Positions 45,829 through 55,118 of a stretch of 64,000 nt of DNA are shown here, one piece after another. The position numbers and the translations under genes were made by a program. The stretch comes from UBA1479 sp040218445 (lineage in GTDB: Bacteria; Pseudomonadota; Alphaproteobacteria; Rhodospirillales; Casp-alpha2), in NCBI GenBank assembly GCA_040218445.1, contig JAVJRK010000010.1, forward strand, positions 868,001 to 932,000. Reading direction: 5' to 3'. Numbering within the stretch: the first letter of the stretch is position 1; each line of letters starts with the position of its first letter. A model generated the notes under the pieces. It did not search any database and had not been told where the DNA came from. It saw only the letters and a list, made by a program, of their open reading frames with translations.

Positions 45829-46761
45829 TCATTCGGCAGCATGAATTACGCGTTCGGGACTTCTAAACCGCGCTCCCCTGCCAAAGCTAACGTTGATCCG
45901 ACGGCTCAGATTCACGATTCTTTGATGACTTTCCGAAAGATCACCTTGAGAATATTGGTTCAGGTAGTTTGCGATCGCCTGAATCCCCCTTTCTTCGGCC
46001 TTACCCAAACCGAATCCAGGGGCCATAAAAAACAGCGGAATGCCGATCACGACAACCAGTGCAAAGCCGCCGGTCCATCTCACTGAGGGGAGATATGAAA
46101 ACGGTGGTTGCAATCGGGCGATGTCCGGCTTGCCGGCCCGGTGGTGCGCGAAATCGTGGATGAGCGCCGCTAATTCGGCTGCCTTGGGCTGAAATCCGAT
46201 CGGTAGCATGAAGTGGCGGATTGGCTGCCACTGGAACGATGAGCCGGGATCAGCGCCCGTGCGGCGAACGGCAAGTCTTCTCTCATCGCCACCAATGCCC
46301 GTTACTTCATTCCATCGGTATCGGATCGTGCCGATTCTTAGCGCATCTTGGTCAAGCTGGAGGTAGTGCCGAAACCAAGGCCCGCATAAGAACAGGATAT
46401 ACGCCGTGCAAATGAGAAAGAGCGTTCGCCCCCAGAAGATGAAAGGAAAGCTCCAGCCAAAATAATCAATTAACGCCTGCAAATTCCGGGCGGGCTCAAT
46501 CCAAATAAAAATACATGTTGAGGTCACGCAAAACAGCAAAAGCAGGTTCGCTTTTCGCGCCAAGTCAGATAGGTGCACGCGAACGGATGGATGCTTGCCC
46601 CGCAATCGTGCTGTCAAATTCAATTTTTCTGTTGCCGGGTTGCTAGCTGTCCGTTCGGGTTCAATTCCGCAAAGGACACACAAAGGAGCATCAGCCGAAA
46701 TCGACGATTGGCATTGTGGACATGTCGCGCCAAAGGGCTGAACGGGTCCTATGTCGGACAT
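45829..46761 (-). CDS. Zinc-ribbon membrane protein of unknown function, 310 aa
   Basis: Residues 15-32 hold CPQC and CVLC, a rubredoxin-type zinc ribbon, followed by about four membrane segments (LLLLFCVTSTCIFIWIE near 68, FPFIFWGRTLFLICTAYILF near 105, and FALVVVIGIPLFFMAPGFG near 230). Soluble parts lie between and after. I do not recognise the family. ATG 46761 is 7 bases after the ptsI stop. The gene is lower in GC than its neighbours and may be a later insertion between the PTS and hydrolase genes. Confidence 0.7.
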   Translation of the reverse strand: MSDIGPVQPFGATCPQCQSSISADAPLCVLCGIEPERTASNPATEKLNLTARLRGKHPSVRVHLSDLARKANLLLLFCVTSTCIFIWIEPARNLQALIDYFGWSFPFIFWGRTLFLICTAYILFLCGPWFRHYLQLDQDALRIGTIRYRWNEVTGIGGDERRLAVRRTGADPGSSFQWQPIRHFMLPIGFQPKAAELAALIHDFAHHRAGKPDIARLQPPFSYLPSVRWTGGFALVVVIGIPLFFMAPGFGLGKAEERGIQAIANYLNQYSQGDLSESHQRIVNLSRRINVSFGRGARFRSPERVIHAAE

Positions 46762-46768
46762 CAGAAGG

Positions 46769-48520
46769 TCACGACAGCCCGTTGAAATCATCCAGCAGGG
46801 CCGTGATGCGGCCCGTATCGACCTGGCCCATGATGGCATCTGCGCGGCGTTGGGCGGCGGCCAGATCCATGTCGCGAATGCGCTGTTTGACCACGGGGAT
46901 GTTGGCCGGCACCATCGACAGTTCGCGCAGGCCCAGCCCCAGAAGCAGGGGAGCATAGCGCGGATCGCCCGCCATTTCGCCGCACAGCGATATGGGAATG
47001 CGCGACCGCAGGGCCGCCTGGGTCGCGAATTGGATCAGGCGCAGCACCGCCGGGTGCAATGGATCATACAGATGCGCCACATGTTCGTTGGTGCGGTCCG
47101 TGGCCAGCGTATACATGGTCAGGTCGTTGGACCCGATGGCGAAAAAGTCCGACACCAGGGCCAGCGCGTCGGCGGCCAGGGCGGCCGCCGGGACCTCGAT
47201 CATCACGCCCAGGGGCGGCAAAGGATCGGGCACGGGCTGCTTGCGGCGTTTCAGTTTGCGCGCGGCCTTGTGCAGGGCTGCGCGGGCTTGGCGGATTTCG
47301 GACGTGGTCGAAACCATGGGCAGCAGAATGCGCACTGGCCCGTGACAGGCCGCGCGCAGGATCGCGGTCATCTGCGTGTCCATGGTCTTGGTATGTTTCA
47401 GGGACAGCCGGATGCCGCGCAGGCCCAAGGCCGAATTGGCGGCTTCGCTGAGATCGCCCAACAGGCCCTGGGCCGGTTTTTCGCCGCCCACGTCCAGGGT
47501 GCGGACGGTCACGGTCTTGCCGTCCATGGCTTCGATGATTTCCTTGAGCGTCTCGTACTGTTCGTCTTCCGTGGGCACGTCGTCGCGGCTCATATAAAGG
47601 AATTCCGTGCGCAACAGGCCGATCCCGGCGGCGCCGTTGCGCTTGACCATGTCGAGCTCGATCGGCAGTTCCACATTGGCGAAAAGAGAAACCTGCACGT
47701 TGTCGCGCGTCACGGCGGGCACGGCGCGCATATGGCCCAGGCGTTCAGCCTCTTTGCGGGCGTCTTTTTTTAGCTGTTCGTAAACGGCCAGCGTGCGCGC
47801 CGTGGGGTTGACGATGACCGCGCCCCGCGTGCCGTCGATGATCACGTTGGTGCCGGGAACAACGGCTTCGGTCAGGCCGGGAATGTTGAGGACAAGCGGA
47901 ATGCCCAGGGCCCGCGCCATGATCGCGGCATGGCCTTCGGCTCCGCCCAAGGCCGTGGCCGCCGCGGCGATGCGGTCGGGGTCGAGCTGTGCCGTGTCGG
48001 CGGGCGACAATTGGTCGGTGATGATCACGGACCCGGGCTGGGCCTGGCTGAACGGTTTCAGCGGCTCGCGCATCAGGTTGCGGATGATGCGGTTGCCGAC
48101 GTCGCGCACGTCCTCGACCCGGGCGGCGATATAGGCGTTGTCCATGGCCTGGAAGGCATGGACGATATCGGACAGGGTTTTCTGCACGGCCGATTCGGCG
48201 TTCAGGCCCTGTTCCTGAATCAGGTCCTGGGCGCCGCGCACCAGGCGCGAATCCTCCAGCATGTGCAGATAGGCATCGAACAGGAACTGCATTTCGCCGG
48301 TCAGGGCGTCTTTTTGGGCCTGGGTGCGTAGGCGCTTGATCTGGCGGCGGGCCAGGATCGTCGCCGCGGTCAGGCGTTTCTGTTCGGCCGCCAGTTTTTT
48401 CTTGGGAATTTTGTATTCGGGCACGTCCAGGGTGCCGGCCTCGCGCACATAGGCGGGGCCGACCGCGATGCCGGCCGAAACGCCCAGGCCTTCGTAACGC
48501 TTTTCACCGCTTGCCATCAT
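46769..48520 (-). CDS. ptsI: Phosphoenolpyruvate-protein phosphotransferase (EI)
   Basis: 583 residues with no N-terminal GAF domain, so an EI rather than the EI-Ntr type. The phospho-histidine lies in GGAEGHAAIMAR (GGxTSHxAI in most EI; here Thr-Ser is Glu-Gly), with LDVGGEKPAQGL, LLRTEFLYMSRD and the SNDLTMYTLATDR, HPAVLRLI and CGEMAGDP blocks of the PEP-binding barrel. Start ATG overlaps the stop of the HPr gene. No sugar-specific EII permease is visible, so it feeds the regulatory PTS. Confidence 0.9.
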   Translation of the reverse strand: MMASGEKRYEGLGVSAGIAVGPAYVREAGTLDVPEYKIPKKKLAAEQKRLTAATILARRQIKRLRTQAQKDALTGEMQFLFDAYLHMLEDSRLVRGAQDLIQEQGLNAESAVQKTLSDIVHAFQAMDNAYIAARVEDVRDVGNRIIRNLMREPLKPFSQAQPGSVIITDQLSPADTAQLDPDRIAAAATALGGAEGHAAIMARALGIPLVLNIPGLTEAVVPGTNVIIDGTRGAVIVNPTARTLAVYEQLKKDARKEAERLGHMRAVPAVTRDNVQVSLFANVELPIELDMVKRNGAAGIGLLRTEFLYMSRDDVPTEDEQYETLKEIIEAMDGKTVTVRTLDVGGEKPAQGLLGDLSEAANSALGLRGIRLSLKHTKTMDTQMTAILRAACHGPVRILLPMVSTTSEIRQARAALHKAARKLKRRKQPVPDPLPPLGVMIEVPAAALAADALALVSDFFAIGSNDLTMYTLATDRTNEHVAHLYDPLHPAVLRLIQFATQAALRSRIPISLCGEMAGDPRYAPLLLGLGLRELSMVPANIPVVKQRIRDMDLAAAQRRADAIMGQVDTGRITALLDDFNGLS

Positions 48521-48795
48521 GGTTCGTGCAGTTCTTCGTCGAACCCGGCTTCGACCAGTTCGGTCAGGGCGGCAAGGGCGCTTTCACAGGCATTGCCCTC
48601 GCAGGAAATATGAATTTCCGTTCCGGGGGCGGCGGCCAGCATCATCAGCCCCATGATCGATCGCCCGCCCACGGTCTGGCCGTCCTTGGAAACCTGGATG
48701 TCGGCATCGTATTCACCGGCCATCTGGGCGAACTTGGCGGCTGCCCGGGCGTGCAGACCGCGCATGTTGACGATTGTGACGGTGCGGGACGGCAT
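48517..48795 (-). CDS. ptsH: HPr phosphocarrier protein
   Basis: The active-site His is in NMRGLHARAAAKF near residue 15, and the Ser region VGGRSIMGLMML matches the HprK phosphorylation site. 92 residues. Receives phosphate from EI and passes it to EIIA-Man; HprK may phosphorylate the Ser. Stop overlaps the EI start. Confidence 0.93.
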   Translation of the reverse strand: MPSRTVTIVNMRGLHARAAAKFAQMAGEYDADIQVSKDGQTVGGRSIMGLMMLAAAPGTEIHISCEGNACESALAALTELVEAGFDEELHEP

Positions 48796-48809
48796 GATCA
48801 GGGCGCGCG

Positions 48810-49217
48810 CTAATGCGCTTCCTGGGTCAACAGCCGCGATGCGATATTGATGTACTTGCGACCGGCTTCCTGGGCGGCCTCGACGGCCTGGGCCAGGGGT
48901 TCCGTCTTGCGCACGCTGGCCAGCTTGACCAGCATGGGCAGGTTGATGCCGGCGATGACCTCGACATTGGCGCGGTCGAGGATCGAAATCGCCAGGTTCG
49001 ACGGCGTGCCGCCGAACATGTCGGTCAGGACGACCACACCCTGGCCCGAATCCACCTGTTCGACGCGTTCCATGATGTCGGCACGGCGTTCTTCCATGTC
49101 GTCCTCGGGTCCGATGCAGACGGCAGCCACATTGGGTTGCGGGCCGACGACATGTTCCAGGGCGGCGATCATTTCCGTCGCCAGCTTACCGTGGGTAACG
49201 ACGACCAGTCCGATCAT
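48810..49217 (-). CDS. PTS EIIA-Man domain protein
   Basis: Single-domain EIIA of the mannose family: MIGLVVVTHGKLA with His9 as phospho-acceptor, DMFGGTPSNLA and GINLPMLVKLA are conserved. 135 residues. In Alphaproteobacteria it has no membrane partner and is thought to regulate other proteins, with HPr and HprK. It is 15 bases upstream of HPr in the same transcript. Confidence 0.92.
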   Translation of the reverse strand: MIGLVVVTHGKLATEMIAALEHVVGPQPNVAAVCIGPEDDMEERRADIMERVEQVDSGQGVVVLTDMFGGTPSNLAISILDRANVEVIAGINLPMLVKLASVRKTEPLAQAVEAAQEAGRKYINIASRLLTQEAH

Positions 49218-49341
49218 GACAGGCGTTCCATTTTGCGTATGTGTCCCTCAAGTTCCGGCCGGGCGGCTGTTGTCGGTACCGCCCGCGCCATCTTTTCCCC
49301 GGCCCCGGCACAAGGCCGAGTGGGGGATATTGGTACGATTT

Positions 49342-50226
49342 TCATCGTTTGTCCAAGTCGCGATGACGCACCCGCGCCTTTTCTCCGCGCGCCGCCAGCC
49401 AGGCCCCCAATCGTTCGGCCACATAGACCGAGCGATGGCGCCCGCCCGTGCATCCCACGGCGATGGTCAGATAGCTTTTTCCTTCTTCCGCATAGCGCGG
49501 CAGCAAAGGCCCCAGCAGGGCCGTCAGATGGCCGAAAAATTCGTCGAACCCGGCGTCCCCGGCGACATGTTCGCCGACCTTTTCGTCCAGGCCCGTCAGC
49601 GGGCGCAGGTCCATGTCGTAATGGGGGTTGCGCAGGAACCGCACATCGAACACCAGGTCCGCATCGCGCGGCACACCGTTTCGGTATGAAAACGACACCA
49701 CGAAAATCGGCAGGCCCGGGTCGCCCTGCACGGCGAAATGGTCTTCCATGGCGGATTTCTGTGCGCCCAAGGACATGTCGGACGTATCCATGATGACGTC
49801 GGCCTGTTCGCGCAGGGGGGCGAGCAATGAGCGTTCCTGGCGGATGCCGTCGGCCACGGGCCGGTCGATTGCAAGCGGATGGCGGCGCCGGGTTTCCGCA
49901 TAGCGGCGGGTCAAAACCTGATCGTCGCAGTCCATGAACAGGACCTTGACGTCCACGTCGGCCCGGGCGCGCAATTGGGATATCTGTTCCATGAAGGCGT
50001 CGGCGCCGAAATCGCGGGTCCGGATATCGACCCCGGCGGCGATGGGATGGGGAAAACCGCCCGGCCCGACCAGGCGCCCCAACAGCGACAGCGGAACGTT
50101 GTCGATGGCTTCGAAGCCCATGTCTTCCAGGGCATTCAGGGCCGATGACTTGCCCGCCCCGGATACCCCGGTGACCAGAACCAGGGGCAGTTTTTCGGCA
50201 TCGGTCGGCCTGTCCGTGGGGGTCAT
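49342..50226 (-). CDS. rapZ: RNase adapter protein RapZ (YvcJ family)
   Basis: P-loop VTGVSGAGKSSALNALEDMG near residue 17, then DCDDQVLTRRYAETRRRHPL, GCTGGRHRSVYVAERL at the C-terminal. These are the conserved blocks of the RapZ/YvcJ GTPase-like family, which in E. coli directs sRNA GlmZ to RNase E. Start ATG 50226 overlaps the hprK stop. A longer ORF to 50847 is antisense to hprK and not used. Confidence 0.92.
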   Translation of the reverse strand: MTPTDRPTDAEKLPLVLVTGVSGAGKSSALNALEDMGFEAIDNVPLSLLGRLVGPGGFPHPIAAGVDIRTRDFGADAFMEQISQLRARADVDVKVLFMDCDDQVLTRRYAETRRRHPLAIDRPVADGIRQERSLLAPLREQADVIMDTSDMSLGAQKSAMEDHFAVQGDPGLPIFVVSFSYRNGVPRDADLVFDVRFLRNPHYDMDLRPLTGLDEKVGEHVAGDAGFDEFFGHLTALLGPLLPRYAEEGKSYLTIAVGCTGGRHRSVYVAERLGAWLAARGEKARVRHRDLDKR

Positions 50227-50720
50227 GGGCTTTTTTCCCCGATGCGGCCGGCGACGGTCAGATCGTCCCCTTGTGCGTCGTCCCAGGGTAGGCGGCGCAG
50301 GGCCAAGCGGATCTTGGCCATGGCCGAGGCCTCGAAGGGTGCCAGCCGGATGAACGGCACATTCAAACCGAACAGTTGGGTGGTGCGGTCCTCGGGCAGG
50401 CGTTCGACCAGCGGCGGGGCGACCAGATCGCAGACCAGGGCAACGGGCGCTTCGGCCACGTGGCGCATGGGCATGATGCCCACGCCGCGCACTTCCAACA
50501 GGCCGCGCAGGGGCTCGGGCGCTTGGGCCCAGATGCGGCCGTCCTGCAAGGTCAGATCGACCCGGTCGTCGGCGACAAGGCGGAGGCCGTCCGGCCCGCC
50601 GCCGTCGATCAGGCGCAGGGCCAAATCGGACTTGCCGGCCCCCGACGGGCCGCGCAGCAAAACACCGGCGCCGTCGATGGCGACGCAGGTGGCGTGGATT
50701 TGCTCGTGAACCATTCGCAT
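50223..50720 (-). CDS. hprK: HPr kinase/phosphorylase, alphaproteobacterial short form
   Basis: P-loop RGPSGAGKSDLALRLI near residue 25 and VRGVGIMPMRHVAEAPV (HprK signature) are present, but the N-terminal domain of Firmicute HprK is missing, as usual in Alphaproteobacteria. About 165 residues from M at 50720 (or 50714). It phosphorylates Ser of HPr in relation to ATP. Located between RapZ and the SDR gene. Confidence 0.88.
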   Translation of the reverse strand: MRMVHEQIHATCVAIDGAGVLLRGPSGAGKSDLALRLIDGGGPDGLRLVADDRVDLTLQDGRIWAQAPEPLRGLLEVRGVGIMPMRHVAEAPVALVCDLVAPPLVERLPEDRTTQLFGLNVPFIRLAPFEASAMAKIRLALRRLPWDDAQGDDLTVAGRIGEKSP

Positions 50721-50896
50721 AGGCAGGGAGGGTGTGACGACTGGCGGTGTCTGTCCAGCCAATTTTTGTCCCGCTTTTCGCCCAAACGCCGGCAGGCGCG
50801 CAAAAAGGTGCCGATGCCCCGTGGACGGGCCGCGCGGCCTCGGCCATGCTGGGGGCGAAGGGGCATTTAAAAAGATCTCATGGGAGGATCCGCAAC

Positions 50897-51688
50897 ATGG
50901 ATTTTGAATTAAAGGGCAAGACGGCTTTCGTCACCGGCGGCTCACGCGGCATCGGCAGGGCTATTGCGCTCAGGCTTGCAAGCCAGGGCGCCAACGTGGC
51001 GATCTGCGGGCGCACCCTCGACAGTCTGCAGGCGACGGCCGCCGACATTCGCGGCCTGGGCGTGGAGGTCTGGCCGTTTCAGGCCGATGTGTCCAAGCTG
51101 GAGGATGTGGAACGGTTCGCGGGCGACGCTCTGGCGGCGGCGGGCGGCGTCGATATTCTGGTCAACAATGCGGTGACCTCGACGGCGGCCCCTTTCGATG
51201 AACAGACGGACGAGCTGTTCCGCTATCACCTGGACGTCAAACTGATGGCCTATATCCGCCTGGCGCGGTTGATTCTGCCCCATCTGGAACAAAAGGGCTG
51301 GGGCCGCATCGTCAATATCGGCGGCATGACGGCGCGCATCGTGGCACCGCTGCGCGTTACCAACGGCGTGGTCAACGCGGGCGTCGCCAACTTCACCAAA
51401 CAATTGGCGACCCGCGCGGCCCAGGGCGGGGTGACCATCAATTGCGTCCACCCCGGGTTCACGGCGACGGAACGGGTCATGCAGATTTTTCAACGCGAAG
51501 CCGATGATGCGGGCATTTCCCTGCAAGACGCCATGGCCAAGCGCGAACGGGAAATTCCCATGGGCCGGCTGGTCGCACCCGAAGACATGGCCAATGCGGT
51601 GCTGTTTTTCTGCTCGCCCCTGGCGGCCATGGTCACGGGGCAATGCATCGCCGTCGACGGCGGGTCCGGCGAATCGGTGAATTACTGA
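50897..51688 (+). CDS. SDR-fold protein without the usual catalytic residues
   Basis: Rossmann start VTGGSRGIGRAIALRLA near residue 11 and NNAVTS/DVKLMAYI core are clear, and TGQCIAVDGG ends it. At the catalytic positions the sequence reads NIGGMT (Ser replaced) and NGVVNAGVANFTK, where Tyr-x-x-x-Lys would be Asn-Gly-Val-Val-Asn. So NAD(P) may bind but the classic proton-relay is absent. 263 residues. Inserted, on the opposite strand, between hprK and chvG. Start ATG 50897 with GGGAGG 9 bases upstream. Confidence 0.82.
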   Translation: MDFELKGKTAFVTGGSRGIGRAIALRLASQGANVAICGRTLDSLQATAADIRGLGVEVWPFQADVSKLEDVERFAGDALAAAGGVDILVNNAVTSTAAPFDEQTDELFRYHLDVKLMAYIRLARLILPHLEQKGWGRIVNIGGMTARIVAPLRVTNGVVNAGVANFTKQLATRAAQGGVTINCVHPGFTATERVMQIFQREADDAGISLQDAMAKREREIPMGRLVAPEDMANAVLFFCSPLAAMVTGQCIAVDGGSGESVNY

Positions 51689-51731
51689 TCCGCTGATTAC
51701 GGATCGGCGGACCTGCGCTATAAGGGCGGCC

Positions 51732-52673
51732 ATGAACGCCACACGTCCCGCGAAATGTCCGGTCTGTTCCGGCCCCGGCAAGATCGTCCGCCACCTTCCG
51801 GCGGACGAAATCAAACAGGGCCTGGAAGCCGTGTTCGCCGCCGCGCCGCCATCAGAAGCCGTGCCTTGTGATTTCGACCTTGCTGAATGCGGCGATTGCG
51901 GCCTGGTCTATGCCGATCCCATGCAGGCGGGCGGGCAGGCGCTGTATGACTGGCTGACCGGGTTTCCCAAATACCATGCCCAGGGCCGTTGGGAATGGGC
52001 CCGCATCAAGGACGTGCTGCGCGCCGAAGCCCGCCCGCTGCGCCTGTTGGAACTGGGCGCGGGGCAGGGGGATTTCCTGGCGACCTTGGGCGATCTGGCC
52101 GACGTCACGGCCGAAGGCATCGATCTTTCCGAACGCTCCGTCGCCAAGGCCCGGGCCCGGGGGCTGGCCGTGCGCAAGGCGACGCTCGAGCAGGTCATCG
52201 TCGAAGCCGCGGAAAGTTATGACGCCGTGGTGCTGAGCCATGTTTTGGAACATGTCGCGACGCCGGGGGCGCTTATGGGGGCGGTCAGGAATCTGCTGGC
52301 GCCGGGCGGGCGGATTTTGTTTTCCGTGCCCTATTCCCCCATGAGCCGCGAATACCTGCACGACGACGTCATGAACCTGCCGCCGCATCATATGACGCGC
52401 TGGAACATCCGGGCTTTGGAAGGCCTGGCGCGGGTTCTTGATTTGGGCCTGGAAACCTGGATGCCCAAGGCCAAGGCGCCCTGGAAACGGGCCTTGAAAC
52501 ATACCTGCGACACGGTTCGGGGCGAAGGCCGGGTGCGCGGCCTTGCCCGTCTGCCCGTGGTGCTTGCCAATTGGGGTACGTTCCGCCGGGTGCTGGCCGA
52601 CCACCGGGCCCGCGAACGGGTCGGCGGCCAGATGGCGGCGGATACGATTCTGGTGAGCTTGAAGAAAACCTGA
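51732..52673 (+). CDS. Class I SAM-dependent methyltransferase with N-terminal zinc site
   Basis: CPVC near residue 9 and CGDCGLVY near residue 53 form a zinc-binding region, then the Rossmann motif LLELGAGQGDFLATLG near residue 102, EGIDLSERSVAKA and SHVLEHVATPG. This combination occurs in methyltransferases acting on sugars, lipids or small molecules (Methyltransf_13/23-like). Substrate unknown. It follows the SDR gene by 43 bases; both interrupt the usual chvG-hprK order. Confidence 0.8.
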   Translation: MNATRPAKCPVCSGPGKIVRHLPADEIKQGLEAVFAAAPPSEAVPCDFDLAECGDCGLVYADPMQAGGQALYDWLTGFPKYHAQGRWEWARIKDVLRAEARPLRLLELGAGQGDFLATLGDLADVTAEGIDLSERSVAKARARGLAVRKATLEQVIVEAAESYDAVVLSHVLEHVATPGALMGAVRNLLAPGGRILFSVPYSPMSREYLHDDVMNLPPHHMTRWNIRALEGLARVLDLGLETWMPKAKAPWKRALKHTCDTVRGEGRVRGLARLPVVLANWGTFRRVLADHRARERVGGQMAADTILVSLKKT

Positions 52674-52676
52674 GCG

Positions 52677-54380
52677 TCAGGCGGCGGGCAGGGTGACCGT
52701 GAACCGTGCGCCCAGGACACGGCCGTCCGCGCCCATGCGGTTGGATGCCCGGATGGTGCCGTCGTGGGCATCAACGATCTGCTGCGAGATCGAAAGCCCC
52801 AGGCCCGAATGGGTGCCGAATTTTTCGCCCTGCGGACGTTCGGTATAAAACCGTTGGAAAATCGCCTCTTCCTTGCCGGGCGGAATGCCGGGCCCGTCGT
52901 CGTCGATGGTGACGATCACCTGCTTGCGGTCGCGCTGGGCGGTGACGCGGATGGCGCCGCCTTCGGGGCTGAACGTCACCGCGTTGGTGATCAGGTTGCG
53001 GAATACCTGAACCAGCCGGCTTTCCATGCCGGACACCGACAGTTTCTGCCCGTCCATGATTTCCAGGATAAGCTTGGGCCCGCCGCCTTCCGCCGTGGTC
53101 GTGGCATGCAGGTCGGCCAGGGTCGACAGCATGCCGGCAAGGTCCATCGGCTCGCGATGCGAACGCGACAGTTCCGCATCCAGGCGCGAGGCATCGGAAA
53201 TATCCGAAATCAGCCGGTCCAGGCGGCCGACATCGTCCTGGATGATCGACATCAGTTTTCTTTGCTGATCAGGGTCCTTGACCCGGGATGCGGTTTCGAC
53301 GGCGCTGCGTAAGGACGTCAGGGGGTTCTTGATTTCATGGGCGACGTCGGCGGCGAACCGTTCGATCGCATCCATGCGCGTCCAGAGCGCCGCCGTCATG
53401 GCGCGCAACGCCAGCGACAGGTCGCCGATTTCGTCATTGCGGTTGGTGAAGTCGGGGATATGTTCTTCGCGTGAATGGTCGCGCCGCACCCGGTCGGCGG
53501 CGGCGGCCAGGCGTTTGACAGGCCGGGCGATGGTGCGCGCCAGATAGATCGACAGGATCGTCGTGATGGCGATGGCGACGCCGAAGATCTTGAGAATATC
53601 CAGCCTGACGTCGAGCAGCGCATTGTCGATGGTGGACGACGGCTTGGTCAGCATCAGCGCCCCCAGGATGCGTTTGTACCGCTGCACCGGCACGGCCACG
53701 GACAAGATCATGCTGTCCTGCTCGAACGAACGGACGACCTTGGTGTCGTCACCCATGAGCGCGGAAATGACTTCGGGATAATCGGTCGCCGAAGGGTCGG
53801 GGATTTCACGGTAATGGGTCAGCGGCAGGCTGCCCGGCAGCCAGCGGGTGATGCGGTCGTAAAAATCGAACAGGGTATCCGCCGCGCCGCCTTGGGCGGT
53901 GCCCGGCGGCGGCAGTTGTTCGACCTCGACGGCTTGCCGGGTCTTGCCGAAATAGCGCGAGTCCGCGGCCAGTTCGCCGGCCCGGTTAAACAGGCGCGCG
54001 CGCGTGCCCGTGGCATCGACCAGCCGGCGCAGCATCTGGTTGCGGATGTTGGTCGCGACCTGTTGTTCCGAAGATTGGTCCAGATGCATGGCTCCTTCGG
54101 CCAGGGCCACGGCGAACAACTGGGCCTGGGTGCGGAGTGCTGCCAGTTCGGCCCGGATCAGGTTCTGCCGGTAATCGCCCAGGTACAGCACGCCCGCGAC
54201 CAGGATCGACAGGGCCAGCATGTTGATGGCCAGGATATGGACGGAAATGGGCGAGATAAGGCGCCGCTTGCGCCGCCGTTCGCCGCCACCATGGGGGATG
54301 TCTTCGGCCAACGGGGCCCCTGCCCCGCCGTCATCCGGCACGGCCTGCCCGTCTTCCCGCAATTCACCGTCCTTGGCCAT
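52677..54380 (-). CDS. chvG: Sensor histidine kinase ChvG
   Basis: Two membrane segments (residues about 42-65 and 268-288) bracket a 200-residue periplasmic domain; a HAMP region precedes ERFAADVAHEIKNPLTSLR with the phospho-His, then the NLITNAVTFSP (N box) and DDDGPGIPPG (G box) of the ATPase. 567 residues. ChvG/ExoS senses envelope and acid stress and phosphorylates ChvI. It overlaps no neighbour; the chvI gene is 45 bases upstream. Confidence 0.92.
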   Translation of the reverse strand: MAKDGELREDGQAVPDDGGAGAPLAEDIPHGGGERRRKRRLISPISVHILAINMLALSILVAGVLYLGDYRQNLIRAELAALRTQAQLFAVALAEGAMHLDQSSEQQVATNIRNQMLRRLVDATGTRARLFNRAGELAADSRYFGKTRQAVEVEQLPPPGTAQGGAADTLFDFYDRITRWLPGSLPLTHYREIPDPSATDYPEVISALMGDDTKVVRSFEQDSMILSVAVPVQRYKRILGALMLTKPSSTIDNALLDVRLDILKIFGVAIAITTILSIYLARTIARPVKRLAAAADRVRRDHSREEHIPDFTNRNDEIGDLSLALRAMTAALWTRMDAIERFAADVAHEIKNPLTSLRSAVETASRVKDPDQQRKLMSIIQDDVGRLDRLISDISDASRLDAELSRSHREPMDLAGMLSTLADLHATTTAEGGGPKLILEIMDGQKLSVSGMESRLVQVFRNLITNAVTFSPEGGAIRVTAQRDRKQVIVTIDDDGPGIPPGKEEAIFQRFYTERPQGEKFGTHSGLGLSISQQIVDAHDGTIRASNRMGADGRVLGARFTVTLPAA

Positions 54381-54425
54381 GGGCCCCCTTATTCCCCTTC
54401 ACGCGCCCCTTGATATGGGGGCGGG

Positions 54426-55118
54426 CTATTCGGACTTGTAGCGATAGCCGATGCCGTAAAGCGTTTCGATTTCCGAAAATTCGTCATCGACGGCCCGGAA
54501 CTTGCGGCGCAGGCGCTTGATATGGCTGTCGATGGTGCGGTCGTCGACATAGATGTTCTCGCCATAGGCGGCGTCGATCAACTGATCCCGGTTTTTCACG
54601 TGGCCCGGCCGGCGGGCCAGGGCCTCGACGATCAGGAATTCGGTCACGGTCAGGTTGACCTCTTTCCCTTTCCAGGTGCACAGGTGGCGCGACGGGTCGA
54701 GCACCAGTTCCCCGCGGCGTACGACATCGGTTGAATCGGGCTCTTTGCCCTCCAACTCGCGGCGGCGCAGCACGGCGCGGATGCGCTCGATCAGCAGGCG
54801 TTGGGAAAAGGGTTTCTTGATGTAATCGTCCGCCCCCATGCGCAGGCCCACGACCTCGTCGACCTCGTCATCCTTGGACGTCAGGAAGATCACCGGCAGG
54901 TTGTCGCGTTCGCGGATGCGCGACAAAAGTTCCATGCCGTCCATGCGCGGCATCTTGATGTCGAGCACGGCCAGGTCCACGGGCACGCGGCCCAGGCCCG
55001 CCAGGGCTTCTTCCCCGTCGGAATAGGTCGTGACGTTGTAGCCCTCGGCCTCAAGCGCCATGGAAACGGATGTCAGAATGTTTTGATCGTCGTCGACCAG
55101 GGCGATGGAATTGGACAT
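54426..55118 (-). CDS. chvI: Response regulator ChvI
   Basis: Receiver domain with phospho-Asp in VLDIKMPRMDG near residue 52, Lys in IKKPFSQ, and an OmpR-type winged helix C-terminal (RRGELVLDPSRHL, HVKNRDQLIDAAYG, IETLYGIGYRY). Start ATG 55118 has AAGGAGA before it. ChvI regulates envelope, motility and central metabolism genes; pckA, on the other side, is typical of its neighbourhood. Confidence 0.93.
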   Translation of the reverse strand: MSNSIALVDDDQNILTSVSMALEAEGYNVTTYSDGEEALAGLGRVPVDLAVLDIKMPRMDGMELLSRIRERDNLPVIFLTSKDDEVDEVVGLRMGADDYIKKPFSQRLLIERIRAVLRRRELEGKEPDSTDVVRRGELVLDPSRHLCTWKGKEVNLTVTEFLIVEALARRPGHVKNRDQLIDAAYGENIYVDDRTIDSHIKRLRRKFRAVDDEFSEIETLYGIGYRYKSE

